DNA of 64,000 nt, from positions 1-64,000 of the forward strand of contig NZ_BOMW01000051.1 of assembly GCF_016862395.1 (NCBI RefSeq). The letters are read 5' to 3'. The number at the start of each line of letters is the position of its first letter. The stretch's first letter is position 1. The notes under the pieces were generated by a model. It was given only the letters and a program-made list of their open reading frames with translations, made no database searches and was not told the DNA's origin. Shown here in pieces: positions 41,079 through 49,629 of this stretch. The DNA comes from Actinoplanes siamensis (GTDB lineage: Bacteria > Actinomycetota > Actinomycetes > Mycobacteriales > Micromonosporaceae). The translations under genes were made by a program, and so were the position numbers.

Positions 41079-41942
41079 TCACGCATCGGCCAGGAAACGC
41101 TCCAGAATCGTGCGGACCGACGTGGCCGGGTGGCCGGTGAGTTTCTCCAGGGCCGGATCGGTGACCGCGAACTCGCCGCGGCGGGCGGCGCGGAACATGC
41201 CCAGCATGAACTCCGCGGCGACCGGCGGGTAGCCACCATCGACGGCAGCGGCTTTCCACTCCTCGTCGCCGATGACGACCCGGGTGACGGTGCGGCCGGT
41301 GAGCTCGGTCAGCAGGCGCGCGACGTCGGCGAAGTCGAGCAACTCGGGGGCGGTCAGAGGAGGTGTCACGCCGTCCAGGGCGCCCTCCTCGGTCAGGGCG
41401 ATCGCCGCGGCCTCGGCCAGGTCGGCGTGGTCGGTCCAGGAGAACGGGCCGTCCTGCGGCAGGAGCAGGCGGCCGGTCTGCAGGGCGTCGCCGATCTGCA
41501 TGGGGATGGTATTGGTGTAGAAGCCGTTGCGCAGGGCGGTGAAGGGGACACCGGTGCCGGCCAGGTAGGCCTCGGTCGCTGCGTGCACCGGCTGCGCGCC
41601 GAACAGCGAATCCGGTGACGCGGCCTGGTGGCTGGTGTAGAGGATGCGCCTCGCTCCGGCGCGCTGGGCGGCGTCGATCGCGGCACGGTTGGCCACGAAC
41701 GCGCCGTCTCCCCGGATCGCGGCCGAGATGACCAGGACCTGCTCGGCCGCTTCGAACGCATGCGCCAGCGCGGCGGGCTCGGTGAAGTCACCACGGCGGA
41801 CACGCACCCCCCGCTCGGTTAGACCGGCGGCCTTGGCGGTGTCACGGACGCTCACCGCGACCCGCTCGGCTGGCACCCGCTCCAGCAGTTGGTCGACGAT
41901 GCGCGACCCCAGGCGGCCGGTGGCTCCTGTCACGACGATCAT
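41079..41942 (-). CDS. NmrA-like NAD(P)H-dependent reductase (QorB-type)
   Basis: A 287-residue atypical short-chain dehydrogenase. MIVVTGATGRLGSRIVDQLL is the nucleotide-binding Rossmann motif, and VLVISAAIRGDG, ILYTSHQAASPDS and FTALRNGFYTNTI follow the order in NmrA/QorB NAD(P)H:quinone oxidoreductases. There is no YxxxK catalytic pair, as usual in this group. GGGAG precedes ATG 41942. It is divergent from a TetR gene with a perfect palindrome between them, so its expression is probably de-repressed by a small-molecule (quinone-like?) inducer. Confidence 0.85.
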   Translation of the reverse strand: MIVVTGATGRLGSRIVDQLLERVPAERVAVSVRDTAKAAGLTERGVRVRRGDFTEPAALAHAFEAAEQVLVISAAIRGDGAFVANRAAIDAAQRAGARRILYTSHQAASPDSLFGAQPVHAATEAYLAGTGVPFTALRNGFYTNTIPMQIGDALQTGRLLLPQDGPFSWTDHADLAEAAAIALTEEGALDGVTPPLTAPELLDFADVARLLTELTGRTVTRVVIGDEEWKAAAVDGGYPPVAAEFMLGMFRAARRGEFAVTDPALEKLTGHPATSVRTILERFLADA

Positions 41943-41982
41943 GGCACTCCCTCGGTTATCGGCGGAACGCCCAAGACGTTAT

Positions 41983-41998
41983 CACTGGAATTCCAGTG
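41983..41998. promoter_or_regulatory. TetR operator between the NmrA-like reductase and TetR genes
   Basis: CACTGGAATTCCAGTG is a perfect 16-bp palindrome, centred between the divergent starts at 41942 and 42026. It stands 16 bases upstream of the TetR -10 candidate TATCGT (42014-42019), a position from which one dimer could repress both genes. Confidence 0.7.
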
Positions 41999-42025
41999 GA
42001 ACGCAAGAGGTGATATCGTTGGTTC

Positions 42026-42781
42026 ATGGTCGAGGAGTTCGAGGAAGAACCGCGCGGCGAGGTCCGCGCGATGCTCGTCGAAGCAGCGAGCCGGCTGCTT
42101 CGCGAGCAGGGCGCCCGCGCCGTCACCACGCGCGGGGTGGCGCAGGCCGCCGGCGTGCAGCCGCCGACGATCTATCGACACTTCCGCGACAAGGACGGTT
42201 TGCTCGACGCCCTGGCCGAGCACGTGATGGTGGAGTATGTGCACGCCAAGCCCAGTCCCGGGACTGACGACCCCTTGACCGAGCTGCGCGCCGGGTGGGA
42301 TCAGCACATCGAGTTCGGCCTGGCCAACCCGGAGCTCTATCTGTTGATCAACACTCCGGGCCGGAAGTCACCAGCCACCGCCGCGGGGCGCGAGGTGCTG
42401 CACCACCGGGTCCACCGGCTGGCCGAGGCCGGCCTGCTGCGCGTCGACGAGGCGCACGCCGCCGAGATCATCCACGCTGCCGGCAGCGGCACGATCGTGG
42501 CCCTGCTGTCCCAGCCTCCGGCCACCCGCGATCTGTCCTTGGCCACGGCGATGTTCGACGCGGTCACCGCCGCCATCCTCACCGGCCGACCGGCCGCGGC
42601 CGAGCCCGGCGTGCTGCCACTGGCGGTGGCCTTCGCCACGGCGGTCGCCGACCTCCCCGGCCTGAGCCCCGCGGAGCGCACGCTCATGTCGGAGTGGCTC
42701 GCCCGAGCCATCGCCGAGTTGCAGAGCCGGACTTTCACCACCGGCTCACCACAGCCGGCGCAGGGGTTGATCCATGAATGA
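42026..42781 (+). CDS. TetR-family transcriptional regulator
   Basis: A 251-residue TetR regulator with an acidic N-terminal tail. The helix-turn-helix is AVTTRGVAQAAGVQPPTIYRHFRDKDGLLD (about residues 35-65). The ligand domain contains AGWDQHIEFGLANPELYLLI, as in TetR_C-type proteins of actinobacteria. No Shine-Dalgarno is seen; TATCGT (42014-42019) ends six bases before ATG 42026, which suggests a leaderless message. The stop overlaps the next gene by eight bases. It probably represses itself and the divergent reductase through the palindrome. Confidence 0.88.
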   Translation: MVEEFEEEPRGEVRAMLVEAASRLLREQGARAVTTRGVAQAAGVQPPTIYRHFRDKDGLLDALAEHVMVEYVHAKPSPGTDDPLTELRAGWDQHIEFGLANPELYLLINTPGRKSPATAAGREVLHHRVHRLAEAGLLRVDEAHAAEIIHAAGSGTIVALLSQPPATRDLSLATAMFDAVTAAILTGRPAAAEPGVLPLAVAFATAVADLPGLSPAERTLMSEWLARAIAELQSRTFTTGSPQPAQGLIHE

Positions 42782-43163
42782 TGAGAGACTGCTGTCCGTG
42801 AGCGATGCCTGGGATCCTCATGTGCACGTCGACGGCAACCTCGTGCGAGCGAGTAAGGACGTCCGGAATCTGCTGGCGTCCACGTTCGGGCTGGTCGCGG
42901 ATCTGCCGGCGGAGGTGGAGACCGGGTGCGGGAGGCGGGTGGCCTTCGCGGCGACTTCGCCGCATCCGGAGCGGGTGACGTGCCTGCTGTGCCGGGAGTA
43001 TGCGGGTGAGCAGCACCGGCAGTTCGCGGATCAACTGGAGTCGCTGTTCGGGATGTCGCCCGGGGCCGGTGTCGCGCCGGGGCTGAGCGTTTCAGCGGAG
43101 GACGCCGCGAAGGCCGTCGCCCTGCATCGCGACATCGCACGGCGGTTCGCGGGCGACGGATAG
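42774..43163 (+). CDS. Small hypothetical protein with a putative Cys metal site
   Basis: A 129-residue protein of unknown function. The middle reads ETGCGRRVAFAATSPHPERV followed by TCLLCREYAGEQH, a spaced C...H...CxxC...H pattern that resembles small actinobacterial zinc-ribbon-like proteins. The rest is charged and helical. ATG 42774 overlaps the TetR reading frame by eight bases, so it is translationally coupled to the regulator; GTG 42798 is a possible shorter start. Its link to the reductase is unknown. Confidence 0.6.
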   Translation: MNDERLLSVSDAWDPHVHVDGNLVRASKDVRNLLASTFGLVADLPAEVETGCGRRVAFAATSPHPERVTCLLCREYAGEQHRQFADQLESLFGMSPGAGVAPGLSVSAEDAAKAVALHRDIARRFAGDG

Positions 43164-43200
43164 ACGTCGCGCCCGGCAGCGGCGTTCGGGGCGTCGGTGG

Positions 43201-44442
43201 ATGATGGACGGCATGGCCGAGGAGCGCATCGAGGCACAGCTGGAGAACGAGCCCGGAGGAGATCGGCTGCGAGCGAGCCGGCAGGCGGCGCGACGGGAAC
43301 GAGGCCCGGGCGACGCGCGGCCAGAGGAAGACGCGAGCCAGGCGGGACCGAACGGAGCAGCGGGCCACGCGCCACCAGCGGGGGACGCGCGCCGCACGGC
43401 GGCGCAGGACGGCGTGGGCAAGGCTCCGGCCAAGAAGGACCCGGGGAGAGCGCGGCCGAAGGTGAGCCGCGGCAAGGCCGCCGAGCCGAAGGAAGAGCGC
43501 GACGGTGTGCCGCTGACCAACCTGGACCAGGAGATCTTTCCCGACGCCGGGGCTACCAAGCGCGACCTCGTCGACTACCTCGACGCCATGTCGGACCGCC
43601 TGATTCCGGTGCTGCGTGATCGGCCGCTGTCCGTGATCCGGGTGCTGCGCGGCCAGGACCAGTTCATGCAGAAGAACCTGCCGAAGTACACCCCGGACTG
43701 GATCCCGCGCACCACAGTGTGGGCCGAAGCCTCGCACCGCGAGGTGACCTACGCGCTGGGCAACGACCGGCGGACGCTGCTCTGGTTCGGCAACCAGCGG
43801 GCCGTCGAGTACCACCCGGCGCTGGCGCTGGCCGGGACGCCGCACCGGCAGACGCATCTGATCATGGACCTGGATCCACCGGACGGCGGCGGGTTCGAGC
43901 TCGCCGTGCTCGGCGCGCGGCTGGTCCGGGAGGCGCTGGCCGGGGCCGGGATGACCGGGGCCGTCAAGACCAGCGGGTCCAAGGGGGTGCACGTCTTCGT
44001 CCCACTGGCCGGTGACCCGGCGCCCGAGGACGTGGCCGCCGCCCAGCGCGCCGTCGCCGCCCGCGCCGAGCGGATCGATCCGGAGCGGGCCACCACCGCG
44101 TTCATCCGTGAGGACCGGCACGGCAAGGTGTTCCTCGACGCGACCCGGGCCGGCGGGGCCACTGTGGCCGCCGCCTACAGCCCCCGGATCCGGCCCGGCG
44201 TGCCGGTGTCGTTTCCGCTGGGCTGGGACGAGCTGGACGAGGTGACGCCTGGCGACTTCACCATCCGTACGGCAATCGAGATCTTGAAAGACGGCGATCC
44301 GTGGGCTTCCGGGATGCCGGCGCCGCAGACCCTCGACCCCGGGCTGATCGCGGAGGGGCACACCATCCCGGTGGCCCGGGTGCAGGCCATGCACGAGGGC
44401 AAGCGCCGGGCCAGGGCAAGACGCGAGGAGTCGGGAAGCTAG
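43201..44442 (+). CDS. LigD-type primase-polymerase domain protein
   Basis: A 413-residue protein. The last ~300 residues are a stand-alone LigD polymerase domain (archaeo-eukaryotic primase superfamily). Motif I is LIMDLDPPDG (catalytic Asp pair), motif II is SGSKGVHVFVPL, and motif III lies in GKVFLDATRAGGATVAAAYSPR. Such proteins add ribonucleotides at DNA ends in Ku-dependent NHEJ or gap repair. No ligase, nuclease or Ku gene is nearby. The first ~100 residues are a highly charged Arg/Lys/Glu/Ala-rich tail without predicted fold. ATG 43204 and 43213 are alternative starts; none has a strong Shine-Dalgarno. Confidence 0.85.
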   Translation: MMDGMAEERIEAQLENEPGGDRLRASRQAARRERGPGDARPEEDASQAGPNGAAGHAPPAGDARRTAAQDGVGKAPAKKDPGRARPKVSRGKAAEPKEERDGVPLTNLDQEIFPDAGATKRDLVDYLDAMSDRLIPVLRDRPLSVIRVLRGQDQFMQKNLPKYTPDWIPRTTVWAEASHREVTYALGNDRRTLLWFGNQRAVEYHPALALAGTPHRQTHLIMDLDPPDGGGFELAVLGARLVREALAGAGMTGAVKTSGSKGVHVFVPLAGDPAPEDVAAAQRAVAARAERIDPERATTAFIREDRHGKVFLDATRAGGATVAAAYSPRIRPGVPVSFPLGWDELDEVTPGDFTIRTAIEILKDGDPWASGMPAPQTLDPGLIAEGHTIPVARVQAMHEGKRRARARREESGS

Positions 44443-44499
44443 CGAACTCCGAAAGGGCACGACCGGCCGCATCGGCGGGCCGAGGCGAGACCCGAGAAG

Positions 44500-45021
44500 T
44501 CAGGAGGCCAGCGCGCTCCAGAACGGCACGGTCGGCCGCGCCCGCCGGTTCGCCGGCTCGCCCAGGCCGAACTCGCGGTGCAGCCAGTCCGCGAGGTCCA
44601 CGCCGTAACACAGCACGTCTGTCTGGTAGATGGAGAGCACCGGATGGCCGGGGATGGCCGCCGGCAGATAGCGGTGCGCGTAGAGCGGGATCATCCGGGG
44701 CGCGATCATCAGCCCGGCGCGGGCCGTGGCCACCTTGTCGCCGAACGGGGCGCCCCACCCCTCGTACCAGAAATCATTTTCGGCCACGTCGAACAGCACT
44801 CCCTCGACCGGCGCGGTCAGCGAGGCGCGCAGCGCCGACCGGTCGCGACCGCGCCAGTCCGGCCATCCGATCCCGGTGGGCAGACCGGCCGCGAGGAACT
44901 CGCGATGGTCGGGAGCGAACGAGAAGCCGAACTCGGCTTCCAGGTCGGTGAGTTCACGATCGGTCAGGCCGGGCGCGATCGGGAAGCGGCCGGAGGCGGC
45001 GAGCAGTTCCGCGGCGGTCAC
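44500..45021 (-). CDS. SMI1/KNR4 (SUKH) family protein
   Basis: A 173-residue SUKH-superfamily protein. LTDRELTDLEAEFGFSFAPDHREFLAAGLPTG is the conserved N-terminal block, and VLSIYQTDVLCYGVDLADWLHREF is the C-terminal helix-strand region. SUKH proteins often serve as immunity proteins for polymorphic toxins, but housekeeping members exist. No toxin is adjacent. GTG 45021 has TAAGGT (45028-45033 on the minus strand) six bases upstream, fitting a leaderless start, though AAGGTGA might also act as a weak ribosome binding site. Confidence 0.8.
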   Translation of the reverse strand: MTAAELLAASGRFPIAPGLTDRELTDLEAEFGFSFAPDHREFLAAGLPTGIGWPDWRGRDRSALRASLTAPVEGVLFDVAENDFWYEGWGAPFGDKVATARAGLMIAPRMIPLYAHRYLPAAIPGHPVLSIYQTDVLCYGVDLADWLHREFGLGEPANRRARPTVPFWSALAS

Positions 45022-45185
45022 CCGATCACCTTAACCGGCGGAACCGGAGACATCGAGCTCGGCAGAAGGCCGGTCACCGGGTCCGGCCGGCGAGGGTAAC
45101 CGGTTTGCACCCGCGCGGTTCCTCATGACGGCGGACCAGCGCCCGATAGCCCGGTTGATCACAATTCGAGGCCGGAGGCGCCGGT

Positions 45186-47918
45186 ATGACTCTCAACAAT
45201 GCGGATGGATCCGTGGACACCCGCCGCTGGGTACGGGTCTGCGCCGCCGTGGCCGCCGTCCTCGCCGTCCTGGTCGTGCTGATCGGCGCGGAAGCGGGCG
45301 GGCCGGAGCTGACCAGGGACATCTCCACCTGGGCGCTCACCGTCTTCCCGCTGGCGGCGGCGGCCACCTGCCTGTGGCGTGCCGGGCTGTTCACCGGCCG
45401 GGCCCGCTGGGGTTGGGTGGTGCTCGCCGCGGGCATCGCGAGCTGGGGTCTCGGGCAGGCGTACACGCTGGCCCAGAGCTTCCCGTACGGCGGCAGTCTG
45501 GACGTCCCGTCCTGGGCGGACGCCGGCTACCTCGGCATGCTGCTGCTCGTCCCGCTCGGCCTGCTGATCCTGCCGAGCACGTCGCAGCCGCTGGCCAACC
45601 GGGCCCGCAGCGTGCTCGACGGGATGCTGGTGGCCGCCTCGCTGGTGCTGGTCGGCTGGGTGTTCGTGGTGGACCCGCGGATCCGGCCGGACGACCAGGG
45701 GATCGGGTTCTACCTGACCGTGCTCTACCCGCTCGGCGACATCGTGATCGCCACCATGATCGGGTACATGCTGCCGCAGCGGCGCGCGCTGTACCGCTGC
45801 TCGGCGGACCTGACGTTCTTCGGGCTCGGCGTGGCCGCCTTCGCGATCTCCGACATCGGTTACTGCTACCTCGGCATGATCCACCACTATCGGTCCGGAT
45901 CAGCCGTCGACCTGGGCTGGATCATCGGGTTCGGCCTGGTCATCGTGGGCGCTACCCGGCCGCGCGACGCGGAGCCGCTGAAAAGCGAGTTCAGCCCGCG
46001 GATCCGGATGGGCGCCGTGATGCTGCCGTACGGGGCGGTCGCCGCGGCCCTGTTCTCGAGCGTGTCGTTCCACATCGTGAACGGCCACAGCCGCCCGTTC
46101 GTGGCGTACACCCACTCGGTCCTGATCCTGTTGCTGATCGGCCGTCAGGTGCTGACGCTGCTGGAGAACCGCGAGCTGACCCGCACCCTGGAGGACCGGG
46201 TCGAGGAACGGACCGCCGAGCTCCACGCTCGTGAGCAGCAGTTCCACGCCTTGATCCGGCACAGCTCGGACGTCGTCACGGTGATCGACACGGAGGGCCG
46301 GGTGACCTTCCAGAGCGAGTCGATGCTGCGGGTGTTCGGGTACCGGCCGGAGCTGTTCTGCGGCAAGCACTTCACCGAGCTGCTCGCTCCGGACGCGGCG
46401 GTCCGGCTGGACCAGGCGATGCGGCAGGTCGCGGTCCGGGCCTACAGCTCGGTCACGCTCGAGGTGGTGCACACGCACCGGGACGGCCGGAGCCGCCCGT
46501 CCGAGATGATCGTGACGAACCTGGTGGACGACCCGCACGTGGGCGGCTTCGTGCTGAACACCAGGGACATCAGCGAGCGCAAGGAGCTACAGGAGCAGCT
46601 GGTCCACGAGGCGTACCACGACTCGCTCACCCAGCTCGCCAACCGTGCGCTGTTCCGCGACCGGACCGCCGCCGCCCTGGCGCGGACCGCCGACCTGACC
46701 GTGCTGCACCTGGACCTGGACGGCTTCAAGCGGGTCAACGACAGTCTCGGCCACCTGGCCGGCGACCAGCTGCTGGTCGAGATCGCCGACCGGATCAAGG
46801 CCTGTGTCCGGGCCGAGGACCTGGTGGCCCGGTTCGGCGCCGACGAGTTCGCGGTGCTGATCGAATGCGCCGCCGGCGAGGAGGCGGAGTGCGTGGCCCG
46901 CCGCATCCTCGACGACCTGGACCTGCCGGTCGAGGTGGGTGCCCGGAACATCCACGTGCGGGCGAGCATCGGCCTGGCTCAGGCGTCGCTGCTGGCCGAG
47001 GAGGACGAGGACGGCGCGGAGCAGCTGCTGCGCAACGCCGACCTGGCCATGCACCATGCCAAGGCGACCGGGGGCAGCGTCTTCACCAGCTACCGCACGC
47101 AGATGCGGGACGGCCTGATCGAGCGCCTGGAGCTGGAGAACGACCTCCGCACCGCGTGCGAGAACCACCAGCTGCGCCTGTACTACCAGCCCACCGTCGA
47201 CCTGGACACCAGCCAGGTGGTCGGTTTCGAGGCACTGGTCCGCTGGCCGCACCCGACCCGCGGCATGATCAACCCGCTGGACTTCATCCCGATCGCCGAG
47301 GCCACCGGCCTCATCGTGCCGCTCGGCCGGTGGGTCCTGGAGGAGGCCTGCCGCCAGGCGGTCCAGTGGAGCGAGGCCGCCGGCGGGCGCCCGCTGAAGA
47401 TGTCGGTGAACGTCTCGGTCCGCCAGTTCGACCAGCCCGACTTCACCGAGACGGTGGCGGCGGTGCTGGCCGAGACCGGCATGCCTGCCGACCGGCTGTG
47501 CCTGGAGATGACCGAGTCGGTGCTGATGACCGACACCGAGGCCAACCTGGAGCAGTTGGTCCGGCTCAAGGCCCTGGGCATCACGCTGGCCATCGACGAC
47601 TTCGGCACCGGCTACTCGTCGCTCGCCTACCTGCGCCGTTTCCCGGTGGACACCCTCAAGATCGACCGGTCGTTCGTCGAGCGCCTCGGCGTCCTGGCCG
47701 ACGACACGGCGCTGACCGACACCATCGTCCGGCTCGGCAAGAGCCTGGGCATGGCCACGGTGGCCGAGGGCATCGAGGAGTTCGGGCAGCTCGCGGCGTT
47801 GCGCGAGATGGGTTGCGGCTTCGCCCAGGGTTACTACTTCTCGCGGCCGGTGCCGGCCGCCGAGGCCGGCCGCCTCTTCCTGGAGGGCGCCGACACCCCG
47901 GTGGAGACGTCTGCCTGA
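45186..47918 (+). CDS. Membrane GGDEF-EAL protein with PAS domain
   Basis: A 910-residue c-di-GMP turnover protein. About eight membrane spans (residues 15-325) precede a PAS domain (about 350-465), a GGDEF domain (about 475-635) and an EAL domain (about 650-905). The diguanylate cyclase signature is G551-A-D-E-F instead of GGDEF, which may reduce GTP binding. The EAL domain keeps E682-A-L and D804-D805-FGTGYSSL plus EGIEE, so phosphodiesterase activity looks intact. The protein may be a phosphodiesterase with a regulatory GTP-sensing GGDEF. GGAGG lies eight bases before ATG 45186. It stands alone. Confidence 0.9.
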   Translation: MTLNNADGSVDTRRWVRVCAAVAAVLAVLVVLIGAEAGGPELTRDISTWALTVFPLAAAATCLWRAGLFTGRARWGWVVLAAGIASWGLGQAYTLAQSFPYGGSLDVPSWADAGYLGMLLLVPLGLLILPSTSQPLANRARSVLDGMLVAASLVLVGWVFVVDPRIRPDDQGIGFYLTVLYPLGDIVIATMIGYMLPQRRALYRCSADLTFFGLGVAAFAISDIGYCYLGMIHHYRSGSAVDLGWIIGFGLVIVGATRPRDAEPLKSEFSPRIRMGAVMLPYGAVAAALFSSVSFHIVNGHSRPFVAYTHSVLILLLIGRQVLTLLENRELTRTLEDRVEERTAELHAREQQFHALIRHSSDVVTVIDTEGRVTFQSESMLRVFGYRPELFCGKHFTELLAPDAAVRLDQAMRQVAVRAYSSVTLEVVHTHRDGRSRPSEMIVTNLVDDPHVGGFVLNTRDISERKELQEQLVHEAYHDSLTQLANRALFRDRTAAALARTADLTVLHLDLDGFKRVNDSLGHLAGDQLLVEIADRIKACVRAEDLVARFGADEFAVLIECAAGEEAECVARRILDDLDLPVEVGARNIHVRASIGLAQASLLAEEDEDGAEQLLRNADLAMHHAKATGGSVFTSYRTQMRDGLIERLELENDLRTACENHQLRLYYQPTVDLDTSQVVGFEALVRWPHPTRGMINPLDFIPIAEATGLIVPLGRWVLEEACRQAVQWSEAAGGRPLKMSVNVSVRQFDQPDFTETVAAVLAETGMPADRLCLEMTESVLMTDTEANLEQLVRLKALGITLAIDDFGTGYSSLAYLRRFPVDTLKIDRSFVERLGVLADDTALTDTIVRLGKSLGMATVAEGIEEFGQLAALREMGCGFAQGYYFSRPVPAAEAGRLFLEGADTPVETSA

Positions 47919-48074
47919 CCGCTTCCGGGCCCGGCGTGGTCGCGCTTCGCCGATTGCCTGCCGGTACGGCGGAGCCGCGCCACCCCGGGTCACGGCCGGA
48001 CGCGGGCGGGACGGGACGGGGCGGCGGGCGTACCGGGCGAGCGGGTTGCGGTCTTCTGGCTCTAGCCTTTTCGC

Positions 48075-48986
48075 ATGCTGATCAGTTTCGGTTGTCCGGT
48101 GTCCGGTGCCTGGGCGCGCCCGGAAACACTGACGTCCATCGCGCGGCGGGCCGAGGAGCTCGGGTACCACGGGCTGTGGGCGTTCCAGCGGCTGCTCGCC
48201 GGCCGCGATCAGGAGCTGGCGCCGAGCTATCGGAGCGTGCTCGACCCGATCGTCGCGCTGACCTGGGCGGGGGCGGCGACCTCGCGGATCCGGCTGGGCG
48301 TCTCGGTGATCAACCTGCCGTACCTGGCGCCGGCCTACCTGGCCAAACAGGCGGGCACGCTGGACCGGCTCACCGGCGGTCGCTTCGACCTGGGGCTGGG
48401 CACCGGGTGGTCGGAGCCGGAGTTCGTGGCGACCAACGCCGATCCGAACCCGCGCGGTGCCCGGACCGAGGAGTATCTTGCCGTGCTGCGGACCCTGTTC
48501 GCGGACGGGGAGGCCGCGTTCGACGGGCGCTACTACCGCGTTCCGCCGAGCCGGATGCGGCCGCTCCCGGCCCAGGCGGGCGGGCCGCCGATCCTGCTCG
48601 GCGGCACCGCCGAGGTGGCGCTGCGGCGGGCCGGGCGACTCGCCGCCGGGTGGGTGAGCAGCAGCCGCGCGAGCCTCGCGGAGATCGAGCGCGGCGCCCG
48701 GGTGGTCCGGGAGGCGGCGGCCGAGGCCGGGAAGGACCCCGCCGCGGTACGGATCGTGGTCCGTGCCGTGGTCCATCCGGGTGACCAGAATCGGGAGGTG
48801 CCGCTGTCCGGTTCGTGGGCGGACATCCGCGCCGCGACCCGGCGGTACGCGGAGGCCGGCGCCACCGAGCTGTTCTACGAGCCCAACTGGGACCCGCGGA
48901 TCGGCGGCCCGGACGCGGATCCGGCCGCGGCGGCCGAGCTGGGGGTGGAGATGATCGAGGCCCTGGCTCCGGATCACGGCGCCTGA
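48075..48986 (+). CDS. LLM-class (F420-dependent type) oxidoreductase
   Basis: A 303-residue luciferase-like TIM-barrel flavoprotein. RRAEELGYHGLWAFQRLL, SRIRLGVSVINLPYLAPAYLAKQAGTLDRLTGGRFDLGLGTGW and PPILLGGTAEVALRRAGRLAAGW are the typical blocks of the TIGR03619-like F420 group. Actinobacterial members generally use F420 rather than FMN; the substrate cannot be named. No Shine-Dalgarno is visible. TAGCCT (48063-48068) ends six bases before ATG 48075, consistent with leaderless transcription. The next gene begins 14 bases downstream but has its own promoter-like hexamer. Confidence 0.88.
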   Translation: MLISFGCPVSGAWARPETLTSIARRAEELGYHGLWAFQRLLAGRDQELAPSYRSVLDPIVALTWAGAATSRIRLGVSVINLPYLAPAYLAKQAGTLDRLTGGRFDLGLGTGWSEPEFVATNADPNPRGARTEEYLAVLRTLFADGEAAFDGRYYRVPPSRMRPLPAQAGGPPILLGGTAEVALRRAGRLAAGWVSSSRASLAEIERGARVVREAAAEAGKDPAAVRIVVRAVVHPGDQNREVPLSGSWADIRAATRRYAEAGATELFYEPNWDPRIGGPDADPAAAAELGVEMIEALAPDHGA

Positions 48987-48999
48987 TTACCCTGACCGG

Positions 49000-49626
49000 G
49001 TGGATCAGCGCACTCCGACCGTCTACCGGACCCGCTCCTGGACGAACCGCAACCGGGCACTGATCGGCCTGGGCGGTCTCGCCCTCCTGCTCGCCGGTTA
49101 CGGGATCGGCCGCTGGCAGGATACGCCGTCGTCGCCTCCGGCGGCGGCCGTCGTGCCGCCCTCGTCAGCGCCCGCGCCGGCCGCCCCCGAGGTCACGCCG
49201 ACCACGCCGGCGCCCACCCCGGTGCGGTACCCGGTGCTGCAGGCCGAGGCGGCCGACGAGCTGGCCGGCATCCAGGCGCAGGACACCGAGGATTCCGGCG
49301 GCGGGCAGAACGTCGGCTGGATCAAGCGCGGTGACCACCTGCGGTTCGACGACTTCGTGTTCGGCGAGGTGCCGGCGGCGAAGGCGAAGTTCCGAGTCGC
49401 CTCCGAGGCCGGGGTATCCGGCCGGGTGCAGATCCGGCTGGACACCCCGGACGCCGACCCCGTCGGCGAGCTCTCGGTGAGCAACACCGGCGGGTGGCAG
49501 AAGTGGCGTACCGACGTCGCGGCGCTGACGGCGCCGGTGACCGGCACGCACACCGTCTACCTCACGTTCACCGCGCCGGACGACAGCGAGTTCATGAACA
49601 TCAACTGGATCCAGTTCGATCACTGA
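49000..49626 (+). CDS. Membrane-anchored CBM6-like carbohydrate-binding protein
   Basis: A 208-residue protein. Residues about 20-38 (ALIGLGGLALLLAGYGIG) form one membrane anchor, followed by a Pro/Ala/Thr-rich linker to about residue 75. The last ~130 residues are a CBM6/CBM35-like jelly roll (LQAEAADELAGIQAQDTEDS, VGWIKRGDHLRFDDFVFG, HTVYLTFTAPDDSEFMNINW). It probably displays a glycan-binding module outside the membrane; no catalytic domain is present. GTG 49000 follows TACCCT (48988-48993) by six bases, again suggesting a leaderless start. It ends three bases from the convergent hsp20 gene. Confidence 0.82.
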   Translation: MDQRTPTVYRTRSWTNRNRALIGLGGLALLLAGYGIGRWQDTPSSPPAAAVVPPSSAPAPAAPEVTPTTPAPTPVRYPVLQAEAADELAGIQAQDTEDSGGGQNVGWIKRGDHLRFDDFVFGEVPAAKAKFRVASEAGVSGRVQIRLDTPDADPVGELSVSNTGGWQKWRTDVAALTAPVTGTHTVYLTFTAPDDSEFMNINWIQFDH

Positions 49627-49629
49627 GGC

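Noticed and set aside
42337..44472. 711-codon minus-strand frame
   Set aside because: Antisense to the TetR, Cys/His mini-protein and LigD polymerase genes, all of which have recognisable motifs in their own frames.
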